Below are positions 41,891-51,396 of a DNA stretch of 64,000 nt, piece by piece. Source of the DNA: Butyricimonas synergistica DSM 23225 (GTDB lineage: Bacteria > Bacteroidota > Bacteroidia > Bacteroidales > Marinifilaceae); contig NZ_KB903368.1 of the NCBI RefSeq assembly GCF_000379665.1, positions 280,899 to 344,898 of the forward strand, given 5' to 3'. Under the pieces are notes generated by a model that worked only from the letters and a program-made list of their open reading frames with translations, searched no databases and was not told the DNA's origin. Made by a program: the position numbers and the translations under genes. Each line of letters opens with the position of its first letter. Within the stretch, counting starts at the first letter, position 1.

Positions 41891-43192
41891 ATGAAAAACC
41901 TATACTATTTATCGCTTCTTCTCCTTTGCGTGGCTTGCGGACCGAAAGCGCCTACAAACGAGCAATTGAAGGATTTATGCAGGAATGCGGCGTTTGCCGT
42001 GGCGGATCAGCAGGAAGAAGCAGGTAAAAACAAAGCCTTTCAGGAGGCTGTGGAGAAGAGTGCGAAAGAATTTGATATAAACAAGATTACAGCGGAACAG
42101 GTTCATTTTGTTTTTCAGGAAGGGAGTATTCCTTTGAATGGATACTTAAGGAATTGGTTGGCTCCGGTGTTGGATGAAAAAGCAAAGCAGGAGGGGAAGG
42201 AAGGTGCGGCGGCAACTTTTTATCGTTGGAAGTATTTGCCTTTAGCCGACGATTACAACGAGGGGAAAAGATTAGAGAAAGCAGCTTTTAAAGCGGTAGT
42301 GTTACACCCGATGATGAAAGATTTCCTGTTGGAGAACGGGGAAGCCATGACGGATGTGATCAACGGGTTAGCCCAAGTAAGAGGTGACGGATGGATGGAG
42401 TTAGGCATTTTAGAAAATGTAAAATCCTTGTTGGATTTGACCTTGCCCGAGGAAGCGGTATTTGCTTCGATGGGGGTATTTAATACGGCTTTCACGGCGG
42501 AGAACGTTCCGGCGGTAGAAAAAGATGGGATTCGGCAAAAAGTGTTGAAGCAATATACAACCTTGTTAGATAATGAGCGTTACGCTAAGGGAAAAAGACG
42601 GGAACGGGTGCAGGAAGGCATCGATTATCTGCAAGGTCCTTATGCAATGGGAACTTTGGTCGGCAATAAAGCCCCGGAACTGGATTTTATCTGGATCAGC
42701 AACGGGAAAGAGAAAAGTTTGGATGATTTCAAGGGTAAAATCGTCCTGCTTGATTTTTGGGCTACCAAATGTGCGCCTTGCTTGGGAATATTCCCGAACA
42801 TGAGAGAATTGAAGAAGCGGTATGCTGGTTACCCGGTGGAGATTGTTGGGGTAACTTCTATCATGGGTTATCACGTGGATTCGAAGAACCATCGTACCGT
42901 TCCGACGGACGGGAAGCCCGAGTTGGAGATTGAGTTGATGCAGGGCTTCATGAAAGATATGGGCATGAATTGGCAGGTAGCTTTCGCCAAACAGAACGTG
43001 ATGAACATGGATTACGGGGTGACGGCGATACCTCATATCGCGGTGCTCGATGCAAACGGGAACGTGCGGTATAATAATATCGACCCGTTCACGGCTCCAT
43101 ACCACAAGGCGGAGATTGTTGATGCCTTGTTGAAAGAGGCGGGTTTGCGTTGTCCTGCCGAACCCATGGAGAAAGTTGATTATAAGGAATAA
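41891..43192 (+). CDS. TlpA-like thioredoxin lipoprotein with CAPC site
   Basis: A 433-residue lipoprotein (LLLLCVAC, Cys about 16). A helical N-terminal domain of ~270 residues is followed by a thioredoxin domain: GNKAPELDFIWISNGKEKSL, LLDFWATKCAPCLGIFPNMR (CAPC, Trp replaced by Lys before the first Cys), and the cis-Pro segment GVTAIPHIAVLDANGNV. An insertion with GYHVDSKNHRTVPTDGK lies between. The active site is complete but non-standard. First of three consecutive thioredoxin-fold genes separated by 9 and 61 bases. Confidence 0.85.
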   Translation: MKNLYYLSLLLLCVACGPKAPTNEQLKDLCRNAAFAVADQQEEAGKNKAFQEAVEKSAKEFDINKITAEQVHFVFQEGSIPLNGYLRNWLAPVLDEKAKQEGKEGAAATFYRWKYLPLADDYNEGKRLEKAAFKAVVLHPMMKDFLLENGEAMTDVINGLAQVRGDGWMELGILENVKSLLDLTLPEEAVFASMGVFNTAFTAENVPAVEKDGIRQKVLKQYTTLLDNERYAKGKRRERVQEGIDYLQGPYAMGTLVGNKAPELDFIWISNGKEKSLDDFKGKIVLLDFWATKCAPCLGIFPNMRELKKRYAGYPVEIVGVTSIMGYHVDSKNHRTVPTDGKPELEIELMQGFMKDMGMNWQVAFAKQNVMNMDYGVTAIPHIAVLDANGNVRYNNIDPFTAPYHKAEIVDALLKEAGLRCPAEPMEKVDYKE

Positions 43193-43201
43193 TAAAAAAG
43201 A

Positions 43202-44575
43202 ATGATGATGAAAACGTATTTTTTGTATGTATTGTTGGTGTTGTTGGCGTGGGGGTGTGAATCGAACAAGGCAAAAAAAGTAGAATTGAAAGACTTGGTA
43301 TTTCGTTGTACGGTCACGGAAGCGGAGAACGAGCCGTTGATCGTGGAAATTAACGGGAAAGAACAGGTATTTGAAGTACCGGCTGATGGCGTGGTGGAAA
43401 TAAAGATTCCTCAAATTGCCCCGCAGTATTCCAATGTTACTTACGGGCGTAAGTTTTACCCGCTTTACCTGGCAGGCGGGGAGCCTGTTGAAATGACTTT
43501 TTCCGGTAACGTGGATGACTGGAAACGGATTTTCTCCGGCAATTGCAAGGAAATTAACGAGTATTTGTCTTCTTCCATCACTCCTTTTGAATCTTCTTTA
43601 TTTTACAAGAACGAGGAAGCGTTGAAGGAAGAAACCGAGAAATTGATACAGATGAATACCCGTGCGCTGGAAAGCAAGAAGTTGTCGGCAGATTTCTCGG
43701 ATATGGAGAAGGTACGCTTGCGTTATCTCGCCTATGCTTCGTGGAATACTTACCGGATGAATCATCGCTGGATGGCGGGTGTCGAGAATTTTGAACCGTC
43801 CGATTTGTACTATAACACGATGCAGGAATTAGCCGGGGAGAACGCCGATTGGGTGGGATTGAAAGAGTACCGCCGTTTCGTGCAGCGGGCAATCAAAACC
43901 CTTGCCACGAGAGGTACGGGGGAACAAACTCCGGAGCAGGTGATAGACAAAGAGATAGAGTATATCCTCGCGAACTATAAGGATTCCGTGTTATTGGGTG
44001 ATTTAATGCACCATTTTATCCACGAGTATGCGACCGATCACGGCGTGGAAGGGAAAAAGGAACTGGTGGAGTATTACAAGCAATACGTGAAGGACCCGAA
44101 ACAATTGCAGGATTTCGAAACCGTGTGCGCCACTTGGGGAAAAGTGCAACCCGGTTCTCTCTCTCCTTCATTCAATTTCCCGAACGCGAAGGGGGAGAAT
44201 GTAGCCTTGGAATCTTTCCGCGGGAAATACGTGTATATTGATTTGTGGGCTTCGTGGTGTGGTCCGTGTCGTCGGGAGATTCCTTTCTTGAAAAAGTTGG
44301 AACAGAGGTTCAAGGGAAAAGATATTGTATTTGTAAGCATTTCCTGTGACCGGGAAGAAGAAGCCTGGCGTAAGGCTATGGAGGAAGAGAAAGTGTCGGG
44401 CATTCAGTTGTTCGTGAATGGCGACCTTGATTTTGCCAAATCCTACGTGGTTAGCGGTATTCCTCGCTTTATCCTGTTAGATAAGGAAGGGCGTATCGTT
44501 GATGCACATATGACGGCGCCTTCTGACCCGAAAACAGAAGAAATGCTTCGGGAACTTACCGGGCTGGAAGGTTGA
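43202..44575 (+). CDS. TlpA-like thioredoxin lipoprotein with CGPC site
   Basis: A 457-residue lipoprotein (LLAWGC, Cys about 19; three ATGs in a row at the start). The N-terminal part starts with a DUF4369-like beta domain (FRCTVTEAENEPLIVEINGK) and continues with helices. The C-terminal thioredoxin domain has PSFNFPNAKGENVALESFRG, IDLWASWCGPCRREIPFLKK and cis-Pro VSGIPRFILLDKEGRIVDA. The final TAPSDPKTEEMLREL matches the end of the next gene (SRPSDPKTVEYLS), so the two are recent paralogues. Periplasmic thiol-disulfide role inferred. Confidence 0.9.
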   Translation: MMMKTYFLYVLLVLLAWGCESNKAKKVELKDLVFRCTVTEAENEPLIVEINGKEQVFEVPADGVVEIKIPQIAPQYSNVTYGRKFYPLYLAGGEPVEMTFSGNVDDWKRIFSGNCKEINEYLSSSITPFESSLFYKNEEALKEETEKLIQMNTRALESKKLSADFSDMEKVRLRYLAYASWNTYRMNHRWMAGVENFEPSDLYYNTMQELAGENADWVGLKEYRRFVQRAIKTLATRGTGEQTPEQVIDKEIEYILANYKDSVLLGDLMHHFIHEYATDHGVEGKKELVEYYKQYVKDPKQLQDFETVCATWGKVQPGSLSPSFNFPNAKGENVALESFRGKYVYIDLWASWCGPCRREIPFLKKLEQRFKGKDIVFVSISCDREEEAWRKAMEEEKVSGIQLFVNGDLDFAKSYVVSGIPRFILLDKEGRIVDAHMTAPSDPKTEEMLRELTGLEG

Positions 44576-44636
44576 CGGGAAGTTCTATTCGTATAATTAG
44601 AGAATGAGTTATTTTGTATTCATTAAAAAATTGATT

Positions 44637-45965
44637 ATGAGAAAATTATTTATTGGTTTATTGATCTCGTTGGTGTTTTGCGCGTGCCAGAAAAAGAAAG
44701 ACGTGGCAGTTGAGGTCGTTGTGAAAGACAAGGCTTACGAGGGAGTGTCGTTTTATCTGACTAAAATGGATACCACTTTGCAGTTGAGTGCAGAGGGAAA
44801 AGCCTCCGTCGTGTTGCCTGTCGATGAACCGCAATATGGTATTGTTACTTATAAATGGAAGAATAAAGCGGTTTACCTGGAACCGGGCAAAGGGTTTACC
44901 CTGGTTTGGGATATGACCCCGTCCGGCTTGGAAATTGCTTTCGAGGGAGAAGATGCCGCAAAGAATAGTTACATCAGCGGGAAGGAATTACAGATTCCGG
45001 TGATGAGGGATTTTTCTTTGCCGGAAGATGAATTCCTCGCTAAGATGGACCAATACGTGGAGGACAACTACAAAGTGTTGGAAAGTAAAGGATTTGATAA
45101 AGCTTTTGTAGAGAAAGATAAATATCGTATCCGGTATGAAGTGTACGGTATTTTGTGGCAATATGCACGGGGACGTGATTGTTCCGAGGCATATTACGAC
45201 AAAATGAAGAGTTTGATGGTCGAGGACGGATGGTTGTTGCAATTGAGCGGTTATACGAATTATATGCAAGGGGCTGTCGGGACGATCTCTAACCGGGGAG
45301 TTGACTTGGAGAGTGCGTCAAGAGAGGAGATCGTTATGAACGAGTTGAACTATATCTTGCAGAATATCAAAAACCCGAAAGTGAAAGAATTCCTGATCGG
45401 TACTTTTGCTATTGAGTATATCGATAGTGAAGGAATTGGCAGAGCGGACGAGGTAAAGAAGATATTTGAGGAAAATGTCACTGATCCGGTTATCAAACAG
45501 GCTTTTGCCCAAATATACGCGGAAGGGACGACTATCACGAAAGGGAAGAAAGCCCCGGACTTCAAGTATCTGGATATAAACGGGAAAGAAGTTAGCCTGT
45601 CGGATTTGAAAGGAAATCTGGTGTATATCGATATTTGGGCTACCTGGTGCGGTCCGTGCCGGGAGGAATTGCCCCACTTGCAGAAATTGGAAGAAGCGTT
45701 CAAGGGAACAAAGATTGCTTTTGTAAGTATTTCAACCGATAAAGACAAGGCAAAATGGGAACAGATGGTGAAAGATGAAAAAATGGGAGGTATCCAACTT
45801 CACACGGGAGGTGATGAGGCTTTCACGAATGCCTTCCGGGTAAATGGTATCCCGCATTTTATTCTGATCGACACAGAAGGAAAGATAATGGAAGCGAACA
45901 TGAGTCGTCCTTCTGACCCGAAAACAGTGGAATATTTAAGTATGTATGCAGAACCGATAGAATAG
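44637..45965 (+). CDS. TlpA-like thioredoxin lipoprotein with CGPC site (paralogue)
   Basis: About 442 residues from the ATG that begins a clean lipoprotein signal (MRKLFIGLLISLVFCAC, Cys about 17); an upstream in-frame ATG at 44604 adds 11 residues. Layout equals the previous gene: DUF4369-like start (VVVKDKAYEGVSFYLTKMDT), helical middle with a NYILQNIKNPKVKEFLIGTF segment equivalent to EYILANYKDSVLLGDLMHHF of its neighbour, then the thioredoxin domain with IDIWATWCGPCREELPHLQK and NGIPHFILIDTEGKI. Last gene of locus 2; a terminator follows. Confidence 0.9.
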   Translation: MRKLFIGLLISLVFCACQKKKDVAVEVVVKDKAYEGVSFYLTKMDTTLQLSAEGKASVVLPVDEPQYGIVTYKWKNKAVYLEPGKGFTLVWDMTPSGLEIAFEGEDAAKNSYISGKELQIPVMRDFSLPEDEFLAKMDQYVEDNYKVLESKGFDKAFVEKDKYRIRYEVYGILWQYARGRDCSEAYYDKMKSLMVEDGWLLQLSGYTNYMQGAVGTISNRGVDLESASREEIVMNELNYILQNIKNPKVKEFLIGTFAIEYIDSEGIGRADEVKKIFEENVTDPVIKQAFAQIYAEGTTITKGKKAPDFKYLDINGKEVSLSDLKGNLVYIDIWATWCGPCREELPHLQKLEEAFKGTKIAFVSISTDKDKAKWEQMVKDEKMGGIQLHTGGDEAFTNAFRVNGIPHFILIDTEGKIMEANMSRPSDPKTVEYLSMYAEPIE

Positions 45966-45993
45966 TTTTTTCGTGATTATAGTGTGTGTGTTT

Positions 45994-46028
45994 GAGGGTG
46001 TGTCTATTTTGATGCACCCTCTTTATTT
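45994..46028 (+). terminator. Intrinsic terminator ending locus 2
   Basis: GAGGGTG (45994-46000) pairs with CACCCTC (46015-46021) and is followed by TTTATTT. The T-tract overlaps the -33 box of the next promoter. Confidence 0.7.
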
Positions 46029-46056
46029 GTGAAATAAAAATTAAATAATATATTTG
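46026..46056 (+). promoter_or_regulatory. Full-consensus Bacteroidota promoter for sigma gene 3
   Basis: TTTG (46026-46029), a 19-base spacer, and TATATTTG (46049-46056) match the -33/-7 consensus exactly. The ATG at 46078 follows 21 bases after the -7 box, so the leader is short. This supports constitutive expression of the sigma factor by the primary holoenzyme, with control by FecR. Confidence 0.75.
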
Positions 46057-46077
46057 TGTTATTACTGGAATGGATAC

Positions 46078-46656
46078 ATGGTAAATGACGGACAAATTAT
46101 CGAATTGTTAAAGGCGGGAAAACGAGAGGGCATGAATGTTTTGTTTGAACGCTATTATAAACCGTTAGTATTGTTTGCTGACGGGATGTTGCATGATTTG
46201 TCCGCGGCGGAGGATGTGGTTCAGGAGCAGTTGGTTAAGTTGTGGGAAGAGGCTCTTTACGAACGGATTCACGAGCGGGCGTTGAGCACCTTTCTTTTCA
46301 CGATGGTAAAGAATAGTTGTACCAACCAGTTGTTGCGGCGAGGCATAAAGACCGAGCTGCTTGCCTTGCCTCATTATCAGATAGCCCAAGAGGAAGCACA
46401 GGAACTTGATCCCGAGGTGGTTCATATGGTGCGGAAAGCGTTGGATTCTCTTCCGGAGAAGACTCGCGGCGTGGTGGAATGTGTCATGTTGAGAGGGCGT
46501 ATGTATAAAGAAGCGGCGGAGGAATTAGGTGTGTCGCTCAATACCGTGAAAACCTTATTAAAAATCGGGTTAAAAGAATTGCGCGTGCTGCTAAAGGAAC
46601 AACGGGGAATGATATTTTTATTTATCTCTCGTTTTAGTAAGATTCTTTCTCGTTAG
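46078..46656 (+). CDS. RNA polymerase ECF-type sigma factor, locus 3
   Basis: About 192 residues from the ATG at MVNDGQIIELLKAGKREG; the longer frame starts inside the promoter. Region 2: VLFERYYKPLVLFADGMLHD and DVVQEQLVKLWEEAL. Region 4: DSLPEKTRGVVECVMLRGRM and the helix-turn-helix KEAAEELGVSLNTVKTLLKI. A hydrophobic tail (GMIFLFISRFSKILSR) ends it. FecR and SusC genes follow in the same direction. Confidence 0.9.
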   Translation: MVNDGQIIELLKAGKREGMNVLFERYYKPLVLFADGMLHDLSAAEDVVQEQLVKLWEEALYERIHERALSTFLFTMVKNSCTNQLLRRGIKTELLALPHYQIAQEEAQELDPEVVHMVRKALDSLPEKTRGVVECVMLRGRMYKEAAEELGVSLNTVKTLLKIGLKELRVLLKEQRGMIFLFISRFSKILSR

Positions 46657-46745
46657 TTTAGTAGGTTCCAGAAAAAAAAATTATCTTTTTATTCACCCGC
46701 GAAAGAAAAAATCTTGTTTAACTAATAAAACAAACAAGAGAAAGC

Positions 46746-47924
46746 ATGAGAATAGATGATGATATATTCCGGGATATTCTGGCTTGCTGGGGCGGAAACG
46801 CCACGGGAGAGCAGGTGAATCGAGTGCGGGAATGGATGGAGGAGAACGAGGAAAATCGACGGGAATACGAGCGTCTGTCCCGGCTTTATTACCGGTTGGG
46901 GTACGCGGAGCGTTGGGATAAAATTGATGTACAAACAGGGAAAAGCCGCTTGCTGGGACGTCTGTCAAGATCGGGAAAGCGGCGGATGGTACGTTACGTT
47001 TGGGGTGGAATCGCGGCGGCTTGCGTGATTATTGGCGTGATGGTTTTCCCGTGGGCAAGGGAAACGCCAGTGTCGAAATTGCCTTCCTTGAATTTAGCGG
47101 AGGTGTTATCCGGCAGTTCCAAGGCAACCTTGGTTCTGGATGACGGGCGAATGATCCCGTTGACGGCGGATACTTCTTTTCGGATGCAGGTGGAAGGGGC
47201 GATGGTGAAAGAAGACCTTGCCGCCGGGTTGAAATATGAGGTTTCGGATAGTTTGAAAGAAGTGCTGAAGCGTCAGCCCGTGGGATATAATAAATTGGTT
47301 GTTCCTCGTGGCGGGGAATACATCATGACCCTTGCCGACGGTACGCGGGTGTGGTTGAATGCCGAAACGGAAATGAGGTACCCGGTTGTTTTCGGAAAAG
47401 ATACGCGGGAGGTTTACGTGAAAGGCGAGGCTTATTTCGAGGTGGCAAAGGATGCTTCGTGTCCTTTTATCGTGCACGCTTCGGGTGTGGCAACCCGAGT
47501 GTTGGGAACGTCTTTTAACGTGATGGCTTACGAGGGGGAAGAACGGGTGGAGGTTACTCTCGTGACCGGAAAAGTCGAGGTCGGGAACGCAGGGAATAAA
47601 TGCTCGCTGGTGCCCGGGTGGCAGGCGGTGGTCGATCAGGAAACGCACCGGATCACCCGGAAGGAAGTAAATGTGGCGGCATATACCTCGTGGCGGAACG
47701 GGTTGTTCGATTTTGGGGAAATGACGCTGGAAGAGTTGGTCGTGAAGTTGAGCCGCTGGTATGACGTGGATTTCGTTTTCGAGAATGACAATGCACGGGG
47801 CAAGCGGTTCACGGGAGCTGTAAAGAGAAATAATACACTGGAATTCACGCTTCATTTTATAGAGAAGACTTCAAACGTGTACTTTAAGGTAGACGGGCGA
47901 ACGATTCGAATTTATGAGAAATAA
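46746..47924 (+). CDS. FecR-family anti-sigma factor, locus 3
   Basis: A 392-residue membrane regulator: cytoplasmic part with EQVNRVREWMEENEENRREY, one membrane helix at about 80-97 (VWGGIAAACVIIGVMVFP), periplasmic FecR domain (VPRGGEYIMTLADGTRVWLN, GEAYFEVAKDASCPFIVHA, TRVLGTSFNVMAYEG) and DUF4974-like end (MTLEELVVKLSRWYDVDFVF). Same order and layout as in loci 1 and 2. Confidence 0.9.
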   Translation: MRIDDDIFRDILACWGGNATGEQVNRVREWMEENEENRREYERLSRLYYRLGYAERWDKIDVQTGKSRLLGRLSRSGKRRMVRYVWGGIAAACVIIGVMVFPWARETPVSKLPSLNLAEVLSGSSKATLVLDDGRMIPLTADTSFRMQVEGAMVKEDLAAGLKYEVSDSLKEVLKRQPVGYNKLVVPRGGEYIMTLADGTRVWLNAETEMRYPVVFGKDTREVYVKGEAYFEVAKDASCPFIVHASGVATRVLGTSFNVMAYEGEERVEVTLVTGKVEVGNAGNKCSLVPGWQAVVDQETHRITRKEVNVAAYTSWRNGLFDFGEMTLEELVVKLSRWYDVDFVFENDNARGKRFTGAVKRNNTLEFTLHFIEKTSNVYFKVDGRTIRIYEK

Positions 47925-47927
47925 AAA

Positions 47928-47960
47928 AGACCGTCAGGTGTTCGTACCACCTTTCGGTCT
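47928..47960 (+). other. Hairpin in the FecR-SusC gap, locus 3
   Basis: AGACCG / CGGTCT and AGGTG / CACCT arms with a 2x2 internal loop and a 7-nt apical loop lie in the 68-base gap. No T-run after it. Third example of a hairpin at this position. Confidence 0.5.
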
Positions 47961-47992
47961 GAATCAAGTTTGGTAACTTAAAATACAAATGT

Positions 47993-50900
47993 ATGAAAAA
48001 AAATCCATTAATGGGGTTCGTTTTGTGGAAAAACGAACGCTGGAAATTATTCTTGGTTATGCGATTAGTTATTGTATTTCTGTTTTGCTTCATGTTAGGA
48101 GGATATGCTAGCAGCAATGCGCAATACCGCCTGAACGTGAAAATGGGAGAAACGACTTTTGACGAGTTGTTTCAGGAGATTCGTAAGCAAACCGGTTGCA
48201 TCGTGGTGTATAACAGCGATGTGCTGGATAAGAACGCCAAGGTCGAGGCGAATTTCGGGGGAATAGAATTGACCGAGTTGTTGGAGAAGGTTTTGACCGG
48301 CAAGGGCTTGATTTTCGAGATCAACAAGGAGTTCGTGATTTTAATGAAAGCCCCGCAGAAAACCGAGGAGCAGAAGAAAATCACGATCACCGGAATCGTG
48401 AAGGATAAACGGGGAGAGCGGTTGATCGGGGTTACCGTGCTGGTGAAGGGGACGTCTATCGGGGTGGTGACGGATACGCTGGGTAAATACAAGATCACGT
48501 TGCCCGAACGTAAAGACCTTGTGCTGGTGTATTCTTTTATCGGGATGCAGAGCAAGGAAGTGAAGGTGACCGACCTGCGGGAGGTGAACGTGGTGTTGGA
48601 AGAGGAAAAGGTGAACTTGGAGGATGTTGTGGTGACGGGGTATGCCACGGTGAAGAAATCCAGTTTTACCGGTAATTCCGTGAAAGTGAATAAAGAAGAT
48701 ATCTTGAAGGTTTCTTCCAGCAATGTCGTGGATGTCTTGCAGGTGTTCGATCCTTCTTTGCGTATCATGCGTAACAACGAGATGGGATCGGACCCGAACA
48801 CGCTGCCGGAGTTTTATATCCGCGGTCGTTCCGGTATCGGCGTGATGGAGTTGGACAAGGGGGATTTGTCGAAGTCCGCCTTGTCGAATAACCCGAATGC
48901 CCCTGTCTTTATTATGGATGGTTTCGAGGTGACAATGGAGAAAGTGTATGACCTCGACCCGAACCGCATCGAGAGCATCACGATATTGAAAGATGCGGCA
49001 GCCACGGCAATGTACGGTTCGCGGGGGGCAAACGGGGTGGTCGTGATCGAGACCGTAGCCCCGAAAGCCGGACGATTACAAGTGGATTATAGTTTCAACG
49101 GGGCGTTGACCGTGCCTGATTTGTCGGACTATAACCTGATGAATGCCTCGGAAAAACTGGAAGCCGAGCGCTTGGCGGGGTTGTTCGAGAGCGACGATAT
49201 CGATAAGTATTACACGTTACAAAGCGAGTATCTCTCCAAGTTGAATAACGTGCTGAAAGGCGTGAATACTGATTGGATTTCGCAACCGTTGCGAAATGAG
49301 GTCAATCACAAACACAGCCTTTACGTGGTGGGGGGAAGCGAGAATATTCGTTTCGGTGTCGACCTGAAGTATGATAACCAGAACGGTGTCATGAAGGGGT
49401 CCGTGAGAAACCGGAAGGGGGCGGGGCTTTCGCTGGATTACCGGATTGGCGATTTCCAGATTCGGAATTATATCACGTATGACGTGGTGAAGGCGAAGAA
49501 TTCTCCTTACGGGGTGTTCAGCGATTACACGAAGAAATTGCCGTATGACCCGATGAAGGACGAGGAGGGCAACTGGTTGAAAGCAACAAAGTTCTGGCAT
49601 TCTGCGGCGACGAATTACGACAACCCGTTGTACGAGGCGGAATTATTGAAGAGTTTCGACAAGAACGGGTATGACGAGTTGATGAATAACTTGAGCCTGA
49701 ATTGGTATGGGGCTAGTGGTTTGCAGGTGAAAGGGCAGTTTTCCGTGACGAAACGGGATTACTGGACGAAGACGTTTGTCGACCCGTTGTCGGCTAAATT
49801 CGGTGACGAGAGCGAAACGTTGCGGGGATCGTTGACCGAGTCAACGACGAAGGAGTTGTCGATGAACTTGAACTTGTTGTTTACTTACGTGAAGACGATC
49901 GATAAGCATAGCATGAATCTGACTTTGGGGTTGAATACCGTGGAAAACAAACGTAGTTATTTTACCGCTTCTTACTTGGGTTTTCCCTCGGGTACGCTGA
50001 ATACGCCGAGTTACGCGGAACAGATCGTGTCGAAGCCTGGCGTGTCGGACAATCATACGCGTTTGTTCGGTTCATTTGCCACGTTGAATTATACTTATAA
50101 TAATGTCTATCTTCTCGATGCTTCTTTTCGCCTGGATGGTTCTTCCGAGTTCGGTACGGACAAGAAATACGCTCCTTTCTATTCTATCGGGGTGGGTATG
50201 AATATCCATAATTACGAATTCATGAAAACCCAGGAGATCGTGAGCCAACTACGCCTGACGGCAACTCACGGGCAATTGGGAAAAACGAACTTTCCCCCGT
50301 ATGCAGCCAAACATACTTACGGGGTGTCTGATAACTATTATATCACGGGAAACGGGATTTATCTTTATTACATGGGGAACGACAAGTTGAAATGGGAGAA
50401 GACGATCTCGAACGAGGTGAAGTTGGATTTGGGTTTTATGCAGGATGCTATTTTGTTGAAAGCGGCGTGGTATGACAAGAAAACGGTAGACCTGATTACC
50501 GATGTTACTTTACCGGCTTCTACCGGCTTCACCGTGTACAAGGATAACTTGGGCGAGGTGAGGAACCGGGGATTTGAACTCGACGTGAAGGCGGTTTTGT
50601 ACAAGAGTAATGATATGTACGTTTCGGTATTCGGCAATCTGGCACACAATAGAAACAAGATTCTGAAGATTTCCGAGTCGTTGAAGGCTTATAACGACCG
50701 GGTTGACGAGAAATATGAAGGGTATAACGAGAGTGTATTCTCCCAACAAGACCCGCAATACAGCAAGCCGTTTATGAAATACGTGGAAGGGGGCTCGCTG
50801 ACGTCCATCTTCGGGATGAAGTCTTTCGGTATCAACCCGAGTGACGGGCAGGAACTTTACTTGAAACGGGATGGGACGGTGACTTCGGAATGGGAGTCGC

Positions 50901-51385
50901 GGGAACAAGTGATTCTCGGCGACATGGAGGCAGACGCGCAGGGTGCTTTCGGGCTGAACGTGCAGTATAAGTCGTTCGCGTTGTTTACCTCTTTCCTTTA
51001 TGAGTTCGGGGGGCAGGCATACAACTCCACGTTAGTGGAGAAAGTGGAAAACGTGGATGTTTACAACATGAATGCCGATAAGCGCGTGTTGACGGAGCGG
51101 TGGCAGAAACCGGGCGACGTGACCCGCTTGAAGGCGATACAGGATCGTTCGTTGACGACCCGTCCGACTTCCCGTTTCGTGCAGAATTATAACGTGTTGA
51201 ACTTTAATTCACTGACAGTACAATATGATTTCAACACGTCGCTGGTTAGCAAAATCGGGCTTAGTATGCTGCGTTTGTCATTCAATATGAAGGATATTGC
51301 CAACTTTTCGAGCGTGAAACAGGAGCGGGGATTGAGTTATCCCTACGCGAGGACGTTTAACTTTACCTTAAATGCAAGTTTCTAA
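47993..51385 (+). CDS. SusC/RagA-family TonB-dependent transducer, locus 3
   Basis: A 1130-residue receptor, shorter than those of loci 1 and 2. Signal region ends near GGYASSNAQ. STN domain: YRLNVKMGETTFDELFQEIR (about 45-115). Carboxypeptidase-D-like domain: ITGIVKDKRGERLIGVTVLV. TonB-box-like LEDVVVTGYATVKKSSFTGN, then plug with VFIMDGFEVTMEKVYDLDPN and KDAAATAMYGSRGANGVVVI. The barrel ends in Phe (FNFTLNASF). The plug and downstream genes differ from those of loci 1 and 2, so it probably takes a different substrate. SusD follows after about 11 bases. Confidence 0.93.
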   Translation: MKKNPLMGFVLWKNERWKLFLVMRLVIVFLFCFMLGGYASSNAQYRLNVKMGETTFDELFQEIRKQTGCIVVYNSDVLDKNAKVEANFGGIELTELLEKVLTGKGLIFEINKEFVILMKAPQKTEEQKKITITGIVKDKRGERLIGVTVLVKGTSIGVVTDTLGKYKITLPERKDLVLVYSFIGMQSKEVKVTDLREVNVVLEEEKVNLEDVVVTGYATVKKSSFTGNSVKVNKEDILKVSSSNVVDVLQVFDPSLRIMRNNEMGSDPNTLPEFYIRGRSGIGVMELDKGDLSKSALSNNPNAPVFIMDGFEVTMEKVYDLDPNRIESITILKDAAATAMYGSRGANGVVVIETVAPKAGRLQVDYSFNGALTVPDLSDYNLMNASEKLEAERLAGLFESDDIDKYYTLQSEYLSKLNNVLKGVNTDWISQPLRNEVNHKHSLYVVGGSENIRFGVDLKYDNQNGVMKGSVRNRKGAGLSLDYRIGDFQIRNYITYDVVKAKNSPYGVFSDYTKKLPYDPMKDEEGNWLKATKFWHSAATNYDNPLYEAELLKSFDKNGYDELMNNLSLNWYGASGLQVKGQFSVTKRDYWTKTFVDPLSAKFGDESETLRGSLTESTTKELSMNLNLLFTYVKTIDKHSMNLTLGLNTVENKRSYFTASYLGFPSGTLNTPSYAEQIVSKPGVSDNHTRLFGSFATLNYTYNNVYLLDASFRLDGSSEFGTDKKYAPFYSIGVGMNIHNYEFMKTQEIVSQLRLTATHGQLGKTNFPPYAAKHTYGVSDNYYITGNGIYLYYMGNDKLKWEKTISNEVKLDLGFMQDAILLKAAWYDKKTVDLITDVTLPASTGFTVYKDNLGEVRNRGFELDVKAVLYKSNDMYVSVFGNLAHNRNKILKISESLKAYNDRVDEKYEGYNESVFSQQDPQYSKPFMKYVEGGSLTSIFGMKSFGINPSDGQELYLKRDGTVTSEWESREQVILGDMEADAQGAFGLNVQYKSFALFTSFLYEFGGQAYNSTLVEKVENVDVYNMNADKRVLTERWQKPGDVTRLKAIQDRSLTTRPTSRFVQNYNVLNFNSLTVQYDFNTSLVSKIGLSMLRLSFNMKDIANFSSVKQERGLSYPYARTFNFTLNASF

Positions 51386-51396
51386 AACAGGTGATT

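Noticed and set aside
41891..45965. Cytochrome c maturation role (ResA/CcmG) for the thioredoxins
   Set aside because: No cytochrome c, heme-handling or Ccm/Ccs genes are near; the long N-terminal domains and DUF4369 layout fit the SusCD-linked TlpA-like group better.
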